From assembly GCF_040436345.1 (NCBI RefSeq), contig NC_133225.1, positions 21,928,040 through 21,992,039 of the forward strand: a DNA stretch of 64,000 nucleotides. The letters run 5' to 3'. Below, piece by piece: positions 45,851 to 57,200 of the stretch. Position numbers and translations under genes: made by a program. Position 1 is the stretch's first letter; each line of letters begins with the position of its first letter. The notes beneath the pieces are model-generated. The model was not told where the DNA came from and did not search any database. It worked only from the letters and a program-made list of their open reading frames with translations. The DNA is from Pagrus major. Its lineage: Eukaryota > Chordata > Actinopteri > Spariformes > Sparidae.

Positions 45851-46276
45851 CAGCTCCATGACTGAGGAAGCTGCAAGTGATCTGATAAAGTACCTCTAGT
45901 GATGTCATTCAGTGGCTAAGTTGCAATGAGGGTAATGTAGGCACCAGATTTTGAAAAGGAAGAAGACTGTGTGGGAAATTAAAAAGGTGATATCTTCGGT
46001 TCTGCTGAATCGATTTTGATTAAAAAAAAAAAAGTAACTATAAAATGAGTCAACAGTGTCAGCCAGTGGACTGCTTTTCTAAATCTGGTGCCTACATTAC
46101 CCACAATGCAACTTAGCCTCTGATTGATATCACTTGAGACAATTAATCAGATCACATGCAGCTTCCCCTGGAGCCACAAATGGCTTTATACTACTTTCTG
46201 CACATATGCAGTAGTACTCCACAAGACCTGTAAACACACTTTGATGTATAAAATTGGTGGAGTTACCCTTTAACCT
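45851..46276. mobile_element. Long foldback element, arms of about 105 bases
   Basis: The left arm 45851-45959 (CAGCTCCATG...GCTAAGTTGCAATGAGGGTA, ATGTAGGCACCAGATTTTGA) pairs with the right arm 46074-46175 (AAATCTGGTGCCTACATTAC, CACAATGCAACTTAGCCTCT, GATCACATGCAGCTTCC) at about 85 per cent by eye. A spacer of about 115 bases separates them. The right end continues to GGTGGAGTTACCCTTTAA at 46276; the matching left end is missing. No coding capacity. Confidence 0.72.
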
Positions 46277-47456
46277 CCTAACAAGCAGACAGATGCACTC
46301 AGTCACTCAGTCTGAGTGGTTGGAAAACAAAATGAAGCATTTAACAACTGAAGCACCAAACAGTGTTAATACATACATATTTCAAATTTTACCTACGTTT
46401 TCTTGGTTTCTGCCACTTTTATGAAGATGAATCATTAAACACTAAGCACCCTCAATCAGTCGAGGGGATGCACACACACGTCTTTAACTCAATATAGAAT
46501 TTTTTTTACAGTAACTGCTTTGTTCTCACATTTTTATCTACGACAGGTGGATCTTTGTTAACTCAGAAGGCTCATTTTAACACTGTTGCCTCATAAAAAA
46601 ACACTTAAATCATCATAAATGCTTTTAGAAACAAGCTATTTCAAATCATAATTAGCTGATACACATACTTCAATATAAATAGCCCTTAAATCAATTCATC
46701 TGCATATCAGATTGGTGCAACAAATCAAGTGAAATGTGACATATCGTGCATGCCCCGTGCAAGCTCCGTTGCAGAGTTGTGAGGGTTGAGTTTACTAAGA
46801 CGTCTGAACGTATCCGCTCATCCTGAGAAATGACGTGACGTGTTAAACAGCAGCGTGACATCGAAAGACAACATCCAAAAAAAACTATTCAACAAAGAAA
46901 TAATATTTTCAATGGACTGGAGTTTAATATTCAGAGTTTGTACTCATTTCCCCAAAAATCTGCAAAATGTTTTTTATGTTTTCTTCATGTCGCTCCTCAT
47001 GTTGCCAAAAGCAGAGTGTATAACCTTTTTAATGCTGATGCACCGCAGGATGGAGGCCTTGTTTGCAGGTGGACAGCATGTAAAAATTCATAAACTCCAA
47101 CCTGTCACTTGTTGCAGTTTATGAATTTCTTGATGATTTTGTTTCCAGGGTCGTGCTGGCTGTTTGTTTCTGTGCAGCGTGCGAGCGTGGAGGACTGCTG
47201 GCTCTCTCCTGTAAAGCTTTTAACTAGGATGTAAATGAAAAGGAAGGGAGGAACGGGGAGGTTACTTTGTAAAACTTGTATAATTATTATTTTTGTGCGT
47301 CTTTAATGGATCTTGAGACAGACTTTTTACTTAACCGATGTTTATAGATTTTTATTTATGGTGTCAAGGTACAAAAATGTTGTACAGAGGTGCAGCTATG
47401 CACAGTCTCGTCTGCTTATGTTTAGTAAATGCTATTTTTAAATGTTGGGGGGGAAA

Positions 47457-47462
47457 AATAAA
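47457..47462 (+). terminator. Possible distal poly(A) signal, slc35e1 side
   Basis: AATAAA on the plus strand lies in GGGGGGGAAAAATAAATGCA, the last strong hexamer before the convergent EP4-like gene. Assignment to slc35e1 is uncertain because it is almost 5 kb from the stop. Confidence 0.3.
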
Positions 47463-47983
47463 TGCATTATGGAATACTGAACATGTTGAATGTCTATTTG
47501 TATTCATGTATACGTGATACAGCAGCAGGGTTACGTATTAACTTCAGCTCTGTATTAACATTTGAATGCAGAAAAGATGGAAATTTGAATATTTTCAGTC
47601 ACACTTTGATGGCACTACTGTTATATGCTGTGTGTAATTTAAGGAGAACAGGTGTTAAATGTACCTGTAATCTTCAACAAACTGTTGCCCAGTTGGTTCC
47701 AGTTTAAACTGTTTTTTCCTCTGGTTAAAACATCTGAATATCCCTGTAACAATCAGATGTGTAAGAAGAGCACCTGTAAAGTTAGATTTTTCCGTCTGAA
47801 CCAAATCCTCTGTTGATTAAGTTACAAAGATTTGAGGACATACTTGAGCATGTTGAAATCTCAAGACCAGATATTTTTCTCAGGAGCAGCAGGTGAAAAA
47901 TCCAAAAATGAGTGCTGAAAAAACAAATTACAGTGTGTGTGAGTGTTATAATCGTACTTATTATAAGCTTGTCTGGAGTTTTT

Positions 47984-47999
47984 CTGCCCTCTAGTGGCC
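47984..47999 (-). promoter_or_regulatory. CTCF-like core motif, reverse
   Basis: On the minus strand GGCCACTAGAGGGCAG matches the CTCF consensus across the whole core. It lies in the gap between slc35e1 and the EP4-like receptor gene. Binding is untested. Confidence 0.45.
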
Positions 48000-48269
48000 A
48001 ATAATCATTGAATGCAGCAACAGTTTCAGCTTCCACGAGATCAGAGCCCTCAAAATGAATGTAAGCACTTTTTCAAGAGTTGTGACTAACTTACTAACTG
48101 ATGTTTTCAAAGCAGTGCATCTTTACTCAGACTTTTCATGGAAACATAGAAATCTGCAGAAGGTCTGGAGGTCATATGAAGAACATCCTGGAAAGAAAGT
48201 CCTGCAGAGACTAAAAATAGATGTCTAAAAATGGCTATAGAACCCCCCTTAAGTTAAACCATCTGGTAA

Positions 48270-48385
48270 CCAGTAAAAAGTAAAATATGTCCCTGTTAAA
48301 TATAGTCAAGTTGAAGTATAAAGTAGCATAAGATACTACAATAACTACAGTACTTGAGTTAGGTAGTTACTTTCCTTCACTGGAG
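48270..48385. repeat. AGTAC-rich repeat copy
   Basis: It contains AAGTATAAAGTAGCATAAGA and CAGTACTTGAGTTAGGTAGT then ACTTTCCTTCACTG, matching the family found in comp intron 1. Confidence 0.6.
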
Positions 48386-48467
48386 ACCACAGCAACACGA
48401 GTTTCATTCAACACTAAAACAGTCAAACAACAGAGACAACAGGCACTGAGGTTCAAGCTTTAAGATC

Positions 48468-48473
48468 TTTAAT
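48468..48473 (-). terminator. Candidate poly(A) signal of the EP4-like receptor gene
   Basis: ATTAAA on the minus strand lies about 600 bases after the stop codon at 49073. It is a common variant hexamer; no better signal was noticed nearer the stop. Confidence 0.35.
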
Positions 48474-49072
48474 GAATACATAAATCAGTAGCATTTAATC
48501 AGTGCTTCATCGAGCTCACGTCAGTGTTTCAAATGTCTCTCCTGATGCAGAAATAACTCCTGACAGAAACGTCCTGTCTGACTCCCTGTAACTGAGGGAG
48601 GACGGGGGGTCCAAATCCACCTTAACACATCTCAGAAAAATAGTTGTGATGGATCCCACCAAGCTTTTTATGATGTTTTTATGAGCTGTAAATGAATCCT
48701 GTAGTTTATTGATTCTCGTGAACCGGAGGACTGACTGGTGTGGTGGAAGGAGGATTTGTGGTGATGAGGAAGAGAGAGGATGAGGAGAGGCTGGACGACA
48801 GTGAAAGGCACAAACTAAAGACTCGGTCATGCCTCATTGTTGCTCTTCTGTAAAAACATCCAAGTCAGAGAGTTTTTGTCATCTGTTCTGTGTCACTTCA
48901 GATGCAACCAGAGCAGCCCTCCTTTTTTAGATAAATAATCCCACAGGAGCTGCGAGCTGCCAGCCTCTTCACAGTGTTTCCATCTCACTGACGTTGAGGT
49001 CTCTGGCCCGGTATCGAGCTGCCTGCAGCCTGAGTAGACAGCCAACATCCACAGACATCAACATGTCTTCAG

Positions 49073-52000
49073 TCAAGTCTGACAGAGGCTCTCTGCGTCG
49101 TATGGAGTGAATTTGACGGCAGCCGGCAGCTGACTGATGACGTTGACGTTGCACATCAACTGGGCGAACACGCTGCTGTCCGTCATGAGTTGAGGATAAA
49201 ACAGATTTTCCTGTGGTGAAGGAGGTGAACCGCTGCGAGTGCTGCTGCCATGCCTCGATAAACTGAGTAACCGACGAAACAGAGACCTCCTGAGGAGGAT
49301 GTAGATCCAGGGGTCGAGGATCGGGTTGACAGACGCTATCCTGATGGCAGCCAGGTCAGCTTTATGGTCGTCTTTCAGCATGAAGCGGTTGGCAAACATT
49401 CGCACCTAAAAGACAAAAACAAGTTAGTACAGCTTAGATCTTCATACTGTAAATAAGAGTTTAAAACACCATCAAATAAATCCTCACTTTCATTATTGTT
49501 AAGGTTTACCAACTCAAAATTCAAGGTCATCATTCCTAAATTTATTATAATTTGTAAAAAGTACCCAAAGGTTAGGGTTAGGTTTTTTGAGTATCAAAAG
49601 TAATTTATCCAGAATTCAGCCTTTTTATCATGAATTGAATCAATGTTTTTTTTTTTTTAAATCTAATTACTGATTAAATAAATTAATTTCAAATGTGCTA
49701 CTCTGGCTCTGATGCAGCATCAAATCTGCAAAGTAACTAGTAACTAAATATTAAACAAATGCAGTGGAGTAAAAAGTACAGTATTTGCCTCAAAAATGAA
49801 GTGGGTGAAAGTAAAAAGTAGCAGAAAACTGAAATGCTCAAGTAATTTACAAGTAACCCAAAACTGCACTTAAGTACAGCGCCTGAGTAAATGTACTTAG
49901 TTACACCCCATCATTGATTAACCCAGTGATAAAATGTGGACCACATGTCCGGTTCACAACATTTTTGACCTCTTGTCAGGGGTTTAATGTGTCAATGAAA
50001 TGTGTGCAGTTGGAAAAAAAATAGATTTCCCTTCTCAAAATGTTTAATTCAAACAGCTTCCTGAGGTCTAAAAGGGCAAAACTATCAAGTATTTAACACA
50101 CAGTAAAAATAATTATTAGAGAAACAATTTTCTAATCATCTTGTGACCCGTCAGATTCATCTTGTGGTGGATTCCAACCCCCCGAGGCTGAAAACCAACA
50201 GAATACATAAAATGTCTGAGCAGATTATTAATCTATGTGTCATAACAAAAGAGAGAACATGAGACCAAAATAGCTCGAAACTCTAAACTGACTTTGGTCA
50301 TAAATCTGCTGCAGGACAGCGTTAGTAACAGACTTCAGCAGTTAAAAAGTTTAACTTGAGTCTCATGGCCTCACATCTTTCTCTTATTATCAGATTCTCC
50401 TGATGTGTTGGAGGAAAACTGGTGATGATCACATATATATGAAGGATTACTGTGAAAGTGAAATTAACCAATTAAGCATCTAGTTATAATGACATTGTGT
50501 TTTGGTAGATTATTCTAGATTTTTTTCTTTAGACAAGAGTTTAATATCAGTTTCTTTTGTTAGTTATTTGTTTATATTATTTATTGTTAAGCATGTTTAG
50601 TTTTGTCTAATTAATGTTTGTTTTGGTAGTAGGGTAACACTGTGAGCCCCCTGGGTTATATAGTTAGAAGGATAGGTGTGGGACCATGATGCACCTGTGT
50701 GAGCCTATGTTTTTTTGTTTTTTTTTCCAGAGCAGGAGAGGCATGCAGGATCTCTTTCTGCTTTGCTTGTTTTTGGATGAATAAACGGTGAAAACCAAAG
50801 GGACATTGAACTTCTTTTGCCTGCGTACAACACAAGCCCTTGGTGCAGCAGCAACTCTTTGAGCAGCATTTTGAAGTTTGATTTAATTTTTTTTTTACAT
50901 CTACAATAATGCATCAGTGGGGGTAATAATGATACAGTCATATTTTATATTTTAAGTACATTTTACTGTTATTCCATTTTTCTAAAAATGCAGGAGTTTT
51001 ACTTGTAGTAAAGTATTTGCTCACTGAGGTACTGCAGATTTATTTAAGTAAGTTAAAGGTGCACTATATAGAAATATAAATGCTCTTATAATATAAAGAT
51101 CTTATTTTTCTGCCTACACAAACTAATAAACAAACTCTCTTTGGTTTCATGACTGAATAAACTAAATAAAGGACAACACAGTTTCATACTGTTTTACTTT
51201 GGCGGACCCTGCCACCTTTCTAGCTTCAAACAGCGTGCTGGGACCTTATTTTCCTCTGAGAACAGCTGGTTTATTCAGTTTTGGAAAAGATACATTTTTC
51301 TAAGTTTGTATTATTACCTCATTAATTTTGTACATCTTCAAATTCAGTTTGAATTTCTTCTCTATAACTACACAGTGCCTCTACACAGACATAGAGAAGA
51401 TAACACCAGCTGAAGGCATGCCTGTTTGTTTGTTTTTAATTTTTAGCTTCTGGAGAGCAAAAACTAAAGTTTCTCCTCATGCCTTGCTGATCCACACTGC
51501 ACATGTATTTATAGGCAAATGCAAACAGTTTATTCCTTTTCCAACAATCCCACACTGACTCACCACTAGCGGGGCTGAACAGGCCAGGACCACCACGGAT
51601 GTCATCACCAGCACCGCGATCATCTGCGTCTCCGCGGCCGAGGACAGAGCCCTCCACCTCTCCCGGACGCTGGCTCTGGTGACGGGCATCTGCACCGTCC
51701 TCTGCCGCATCAGCAGCAGCGCTCCGCACACCGCCAGGTTCAGCACGATGGTGCCCAGGATGAGCAGCAGGCTGACCACGCCGTACAGGATGGAGTAGGC
51801 GGCGGGCACAGGCTCGTCCGTCCTCCAGTCGATGAAGCACCAGGTGCCGGACCGCTGCAGCTTGCTCCTCGCCATGCCCATCATCGGGAGGCAGCAGAAG
51901 AAGATGTGACTGATGTAGATGATGAAGAGGAACCTTTGCGCAAAGCGTCGGTCCACCCTCCAACGCTGGTAGACGTACGGGCAGCAGATAGCCAGGTACC

Positions 52001-52373
52001 GCTCCGCTGCCATGGCGCATATGATGCTCAGACCTGTGACTCCGAAGAACAGCAACAAGAAGGAGTCAAACTCGCAGACGTGTCGGTACGTCAGCACGCG
52101 TTGGTCCAGGTAGTTGGCGATGGTGAGCGGACTGGCCAGACAGGTGCCCAGCAGGTCCGTCACCGCCAGACCGCGCACCAGCGTGTAGAAGGCTGAAGAT
52201 TTGCGCTCCTCTCTCGACACTGAAAGGACGATTATTGCAATTAAATTCCCGATGGCGCCTCCAGCAAACATGAAAATCGGCAACGCGATTTCTGTCTTGC
52301 TGGACGCCAGTGACGGCTGAACCAGAGTCTCGTTTGAGGCGGCAGGTCCGTGCGTAAAGTTCGGGCTCTCCAT
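49073..52373 (-). CDS. ptger4c: Prostaglandin E2 receptor, EP4 subtype-like (probably ptger4c)
   Basis: A Gs-type prostanoid GPCR of the plasma membrane that should bind prostaglandin E2. Coding exons on the minus strand: 52373-51564 (270 codons) and 49405-49073, giving 380 residues. The start MESPNFTHG is preferred over an in-frame ATG 46 codons upstream because it gives an EP4-like N-terminus with glycosylation sites NFT and NET. TM1 lies around 30-50 and ERY (124-126) replaces DRY. C100 pairs with C179 in the prostanoid ECL2 signature GTWCFIDW. TM7 is IRIASVNPILDPWIYILLRR with the ligand-contacting arginine at 292. The split in TM6 after APLV is as in EP4. FYTLVRGLAVTDLLGT and FGVTGLSIICAM place it with EP4 rather than EP1-3. 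The C-terminal tail is about 70 residues, much shorter than in human EP4 (488 residues in total). The c-paralogue assignment rests on its location here and divergence, not on a tree. Confidence 0.88.
49740..49915. repeat. AGTAC-rich repeat copy in the EP4-like gene intron
   Basis: It contains GCAGTGGAGTAAAAAGTACA, AAAGTAGCAGAAAACTGAAA and CTGAGTAAATGTACTTAGTT, the same family as in comp intron 1. Confidence 0.65.
51050..51320. repeat. Probable dispersed repeat in the EP4-like gene intron
   Basis: It begins TTAAAGGTGCACTATATAGA, a start typical of several fish elements, and includes CTTTGGCGGACCCTGCCACC and TTCAAACAGCGTGCTGGGAC. Family not assigned; the right boundary is uncertain. Confidence 0.45.
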
Positions 52374-53039
52374 CGCCACATAAAACCACAGGCTGGTGTT
52401 GATTAGTGATAGTTCCTTTGGTCTGTTGTGGATTTGGGAATGCATTTCCCTTTTAACCCCCTGCAGCAGAAGATAAGAAGTCAGCTGGGGTATTTTCTCT
52501 GGTAGTCTCATCCCCTCCGCTTTCCAGTAATCCAGATGTGGTTAAGCACAGAGGCGGGCTGTCTCCCATGTAGTGACCCACCCCGCAGCCTGACAGCCTG
52601 GAGGGATGGGATGCTGTTAAACAGACAGGGAAAAAAAGAGGCATGTTTGTTTCTCTCAATTTCCGCTTCACGTCTCCATTCGCTGATGTTGGCGTCATGG
52701 CTGCGCTGCGTAATCTCTGAGGCAGCTGACAGGAGGTCAACGGGACTGTCTGAGTGAAGATGGAGAGCAGGATGACAGCAGATTATATTAGATGCACCAA
52801 CGCGTTTTAAGATTTGTAGCAGCTGTTTGAACAACTTGCAAAAAAGGTTTGATGGAGTAAACACACAAAAAAGCTTTTACAGTTATTAACAATGTTTTTG
52901 TTGCGTTTGAACGTTTCCATCTCTATTTAAAGGGTCAGTTCACCCAAGTTACAAACAGATAAATCTGCCCCACAGGAGAGTTTTTTTTTGACTGTCCAGC
53001 CAAATACGTTCAGATAGAACAGTGCTTCTGTCTTTATTA
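52374..53039. other. 5' region of the EP4-like receptor gene
   Basis: A possible splice acceptor on the minus strand (CTTCTGCTGCAG then GGGGTT) near 52465 suggests a 5' UTR exon boundary just upstream of the coding exon. Farther upstream, AAAGGGTCAGTTCACCCAAG at about 52930 is one end of a common fish repeat. No clear promoter motif was found. Confidence 0.35.
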
Positions 53040-53165
53040 TTAATTATGTATTCTTTAACGGTGCCATTTGTAAGAAAAATTGATTTTTGAGTCTCATTCC
53101 CAAATCGTAACATAATGACGCTCTGGGATCTGCCAGAGTTACCAGCAACTTGGGTGAACTGAGCC
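53040..53165. repeat. Dispersed repeat, reverse-oriented relative of the 9.45- and 10.9-kb copies
   Basis: ACGGTGCCATTTGTAAGAAA, ATTGATTTTTGAGTCTCATT and CCCAAATCG are, in reverse complement, the same motif order as the copies at 9507-9575 and 10955-11025. Confidence 0.55.
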
Positions 53166-53796
53166 TTTAATGCTCCTCTTCTGGTGTCTTTTCAGGGTGT
53201 GGTTGTTGATCGTGTTTCTGCTGAAATGTTTTTCTATCATGTTTTGAGTTTCACTTTGAGTTTCATTTAATGAGTGTGGATTGAGGGGGATTTCATTTGT
53301 TGCTCAAACACACATCAGTCAATCACTCTAATAATTATTGTTACTGTGTGTTAATTTGGTTTAACCCCTACTTATCATCACTGATTGTAAATCAATGGCG
53401 CTGATAAGTTTTATTTTCTTGTGTTTCCTCTGCCCTTCAAGTGAAATCACGTCATCTGAGAGGGAGAGGGTTGCTCATGACAGATAAATGAGGCTCATAG
53501 TTCATATGAAGTTTGATTTGTTTCAGGTTTGTGGCAACATAGTGCTGGTACACACAACCCACATACCCACTGATGAGTGGAGCTCATAAGACTCAAATAC
53601 TGATGTTGATCTTCAACAGTGGAGAAACTATGAGACAGAACGGTTACGTCATCACTTCCACACTGACTGGCACTCATTGGGAGTGATTTTGGGTGTGTGG
53701 TTGAGGTGCAGACAGACTTTTTGCTATGAGCTAATGCAGTGGTTCCCAAAAGTGGGAATTGTCACAGTTGGGGTGCGGCAAGAGTACCAGAGAAAA

Positions 53797-54248
53797 CCAA
53801 GTTCCAAATTCTGACCTCAAAGAAAATGCGGCGTGCCATATCTCGAAGAATGGGCTTCCTCAAGGCTCAATGCTGCTTCCAGACAACTCAGAACTCTGAG
53901 TTCCTACAAAAACATGTACAAAGGAACGCCGCTTAAAGTTGAAATTCCTATTTGTAAACTCGGGGCAAATCAATCTACACCAGCCTCACGAGGGAGCGGT
54001 TGCCTGAGGTCACGCAACAATAGCAGCACCCATGGGAGGGGAACAAGGTTATACTTGTATAAGGTTTACACGTTTCCCAGCATAACAGTGCCATCATTTT
54101 CCTCCTCTTATTTGCCAATAGTGCAAGGAGGCTGCAACGCTGAGGGTTCAACTGTGGGCACACTTTTTCTTTTTTTTTTTTTTTTTTTGCAGTCAGCTGA
54201 GTTTTTTGTTCACTTCTGGCATTTTTGAGGTCAGAAGTTGAAACTTGG
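53797..54248. mobile_element. MITE-like element with CCAAGTTCCAAATTCTGACC termini
   Basis: The left end CCAAGTTCCAAATTCTGACC then TCAAAGAAAATGC (53797-53829) is matched in reverse complement by 54219-54248 (GCATTTTTGAGGTCAGAAGT then TGAAACTTGG). The interior has a 22-base T run near 54168-54189 and no real coding region, although a chance frame crosses it. Confidence 0.68.
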
Positions 54249-57200
54249 AAATTCAAACCTTCAATGTTGGCGTTGCCAGCCTCGTCCATGGTGACGGCTT
54301 AAAGAGGCCGTCAGGTGATGTTTAAAAGCTTTGAACCGACTGTAAAGGTTCATTTATGCTTTAAGTTAGATACGGACGGAGCCTTCTGTCCGTACTTTGC
54401 GTTGATCTCGTTCGTGTTTTTGCACTTTTTTTGAAAGCTTACAGACACGGACCAGTACCTCAGGTGATGGTGGGGGACAGCGTAGCAGTATAGCCAATAC
54501 TTCAAGTGAGACACGCCAACTTTTTGAGGAGAGGTTTTGCTAGTTGGTGAGTAGTTTTAAACATCTGTATGATGTTACTTCACCTGGGCACAGAGACAAC
54601 AAGTTACTACAGAACAACTTGGAGGAGACTGGATGGGAATTAAATGTGGCAAAGGAAAAGTGGAGGCCCGTACAAGACAGATTTGACTCTGACGTGCGCC
54701 CCCTAGTGGTTGTATTGTTTGACATCCTTGTCCACGTGAAGGGCGCATGGAAGCATGTGGGTAGTGATGGTTACATTGTTTGAAACGGACATATCTATTG
54801 TGTAAAGGTAGCATAAATGAGTCTTAACCTGCAGCACAGCTGACCTCTGGCCTGCTCTCTCGCAAAATAGGACACTTGAATATTTCTGCCTCCTTTCTTG
54901 ATAACTGTGGAATTAAAATCTGGATGATTTCAACTTAAATGTTTGCTGTGATGTGGTCGTTTGTCTCCTGCTGAGAGGTATTTGATGAGTGAAAAAGTTG
55001 CACAATATTTAATTAGACACATAAATGACTGGTTGGATTAAAGTGTTCCAGTGTATTGCTGTGGTCGGTGTTTTCCCACTGCGCTGTGTTCACAGTGCAG
55101 TCTGTCCCAAACAGGGATGACTGTAAATGGTTGTGAGGAACAACAGACGGCTGACGGACAGCGTGGAACACACGGGACGTCAGTGCACTTAGTCTGCTCC
55201 GACTCTCCAGCCGTCGCACATCCATTACAGTGTGACTTATGTTTACAGTGAGGAGCAGCGGCGAGGGGTCTCTGTCTGCTGCCGACCTTAAAAGACAAAG
55301 CACAACACCTCTCTGAGAGGTAAACTGCTGCTGCTCATTCCTGCTGCAGACTAAAGGGAGCTAAAAACAACAACGCACTTAAGTGATGCCAAGGCTTGGA
55401 AACTCCCAACGCCGACAGGAATGTGCTTCAGTTCACTGTGAATCATGGGACGTACAAGACGTCCCCGCATGGTTTACAGCTTTCTTGAATGTTGTAAAGG
55501 TAATGTGCACTTATAATGTGTTATCTCTGTCTGTGGTCTCTGCAGTAGGCTGGAGCTATAAAAGTGTACAAAGATTTTTGAGTATGACTAACAGAACACA
55601 TCACAATATATCCCTAAAAGGTCTTTATCAAGGATTATTTGGTCTATAAACTAATTTCAACACGTGAATCAGCTCTTCAGGTCTCAAACTAATAGATTAT
55701 CAATCTTAGTGCATTTTCTTCCTGTTAGATACTGAAGCTTGAGTGGCTACGTCAGTCCTGTTCTCATTTTGGTGATGTCAGTGCAGTAAAATACAAGTGT
55801 TAATGTGTACTTTCATATTTGTACCGCGCTCAATACTGTACATTTCTATTCATTTTATTCGTACCTCCTTTATACTACACATATTACTTGTTTTCCCATT
55901 TAAAGGGGCAATATGTAAGAAATGGTCACCTCATTCATACTCCAAACAAACAGGGGGCAGCATATCACCAGGGTAACTGCTAACTACTCATGTAGTTAGC
56001 GATCCGGACAGCTGTATTATGGCCCGTGTCCACGTAGTGTATTTTTTTTGTTTGGTTTTATCGACACTGCCCGACACCGTTTACTATCTGTTTGCTTTTT
56101 ATTTGACATCAGGACATCAGAACAAGCAGGATGTGGGTGCATGACATGATCCATAGGAGACAAAAATACGGTGAATATTATCGCCTGGGCCAGGAAAAAG
56201 AAAAAGAACGATGGTGACGTCAACTTACTGAAAAGTTGAGAGATTTTCAACTTGGAGTGCTTGCACGCTGGGCGCTGTGCCTTTTCTCTGAACAGCTGCC
56301 GCAGATGCTCGCTCCTCATTCGGAACATTTTAAAAAAGATACTGCCACTCAGAAAAAAACGCTATGTGGACACAGGTCCTTACAAGACAGGATAGGTCAG
56401 GGCTAACAGGTTGGACATCACGTCACAACTGTTATTTCTTCTTCTATTCCTGAAGTTTTTATGTATTGCACCACACTGACACTACAGTATTGGTTAACAT
56501 CCAAGTTTCAGTCTGTGGTTTGGTTTAGGCACAAAGGTACTTTGGTTAAATTGGTCTGCGTTTAATTGTTAATTGTGTTTTGTGACTGAAGTCAATACAT
56601 TTAACAAAAACCACCATCTTTCCTCAACTTTAACCAAGCGCTGTGAGAATTAAAACAATCTTTAATAATGCTGTACTCACGGTAAGCGGATATTGTATGG
56701 CAAAATCAGATATTTTGGTGGAGAACACATGAAATATGTTGCCACTGAGCATTTTGCTGACATGTTAAGTATGAACATGTTTACGACTTATCAGATGTTA
56801 CCAGATACAACATTTCTTCATTACGTCACTAGAGAACATAATCCAGCCTGTGTACTGTGTACAAGTATTTGCTCTTTCTTCACTTCATATATTACAAAAA
56901 GACAGATGATTTTTTCTGCACAGAAACATCTGCTTCTTTTTTAGTGCAGCTGGAATATTAATGAAATACGAACAATGAAGTGTGGAGGAGGAGAGTTGTC
57001 ATTGTGTAATCTTTACATCAGACACAATAAAACTCTTCTTACAACACTCTGTGACAGATTCTTGTTCAAAGAAGCTATTTTACCCAAATGATTGACAGGG
57101 CTGGAAAAAAATGAGTTGTTAACCTACTCTCTGCGGTGTGTTCTTCATTATGTGGAAGCGTTTCTTCATACGACGTAGATATGTTGGGTTTTAGGGTGTT

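Larger units (their letters stand above)
42525..47470. other. Slc35e1 3' UTR and downstream spacer
   Basis: No exon was found between the slc35e1 stop and the EP4-like gene. The slc35e1 3' UTR could reach the AATAAA at 47457-47462, but dispersed repeats within the interval (43260-43650, 45851-46276) make a shorter transcript equally possible. Short GATA-like repeats occur near 43945-43980 and (GTACAT)n at about 45495-45512. Confidence 0.45.

Noticed and set aside
51436-52389. Alternative long frames opposite and beside the receptor exon
   Set aside because: GC-rich GPCR exon shadows. Only the frame giving the GTWCF and DPWIY signatures is real.
52374-52511. Upstream in-frame ATG (52511) as the receptor start
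   Set aside because: The extra 46 residues (starting MRLPEKIPQ) do not look like an EP4 N-terminus and probably belong to the 5' UTR; a likely splice acceptor lies inside this stretch.
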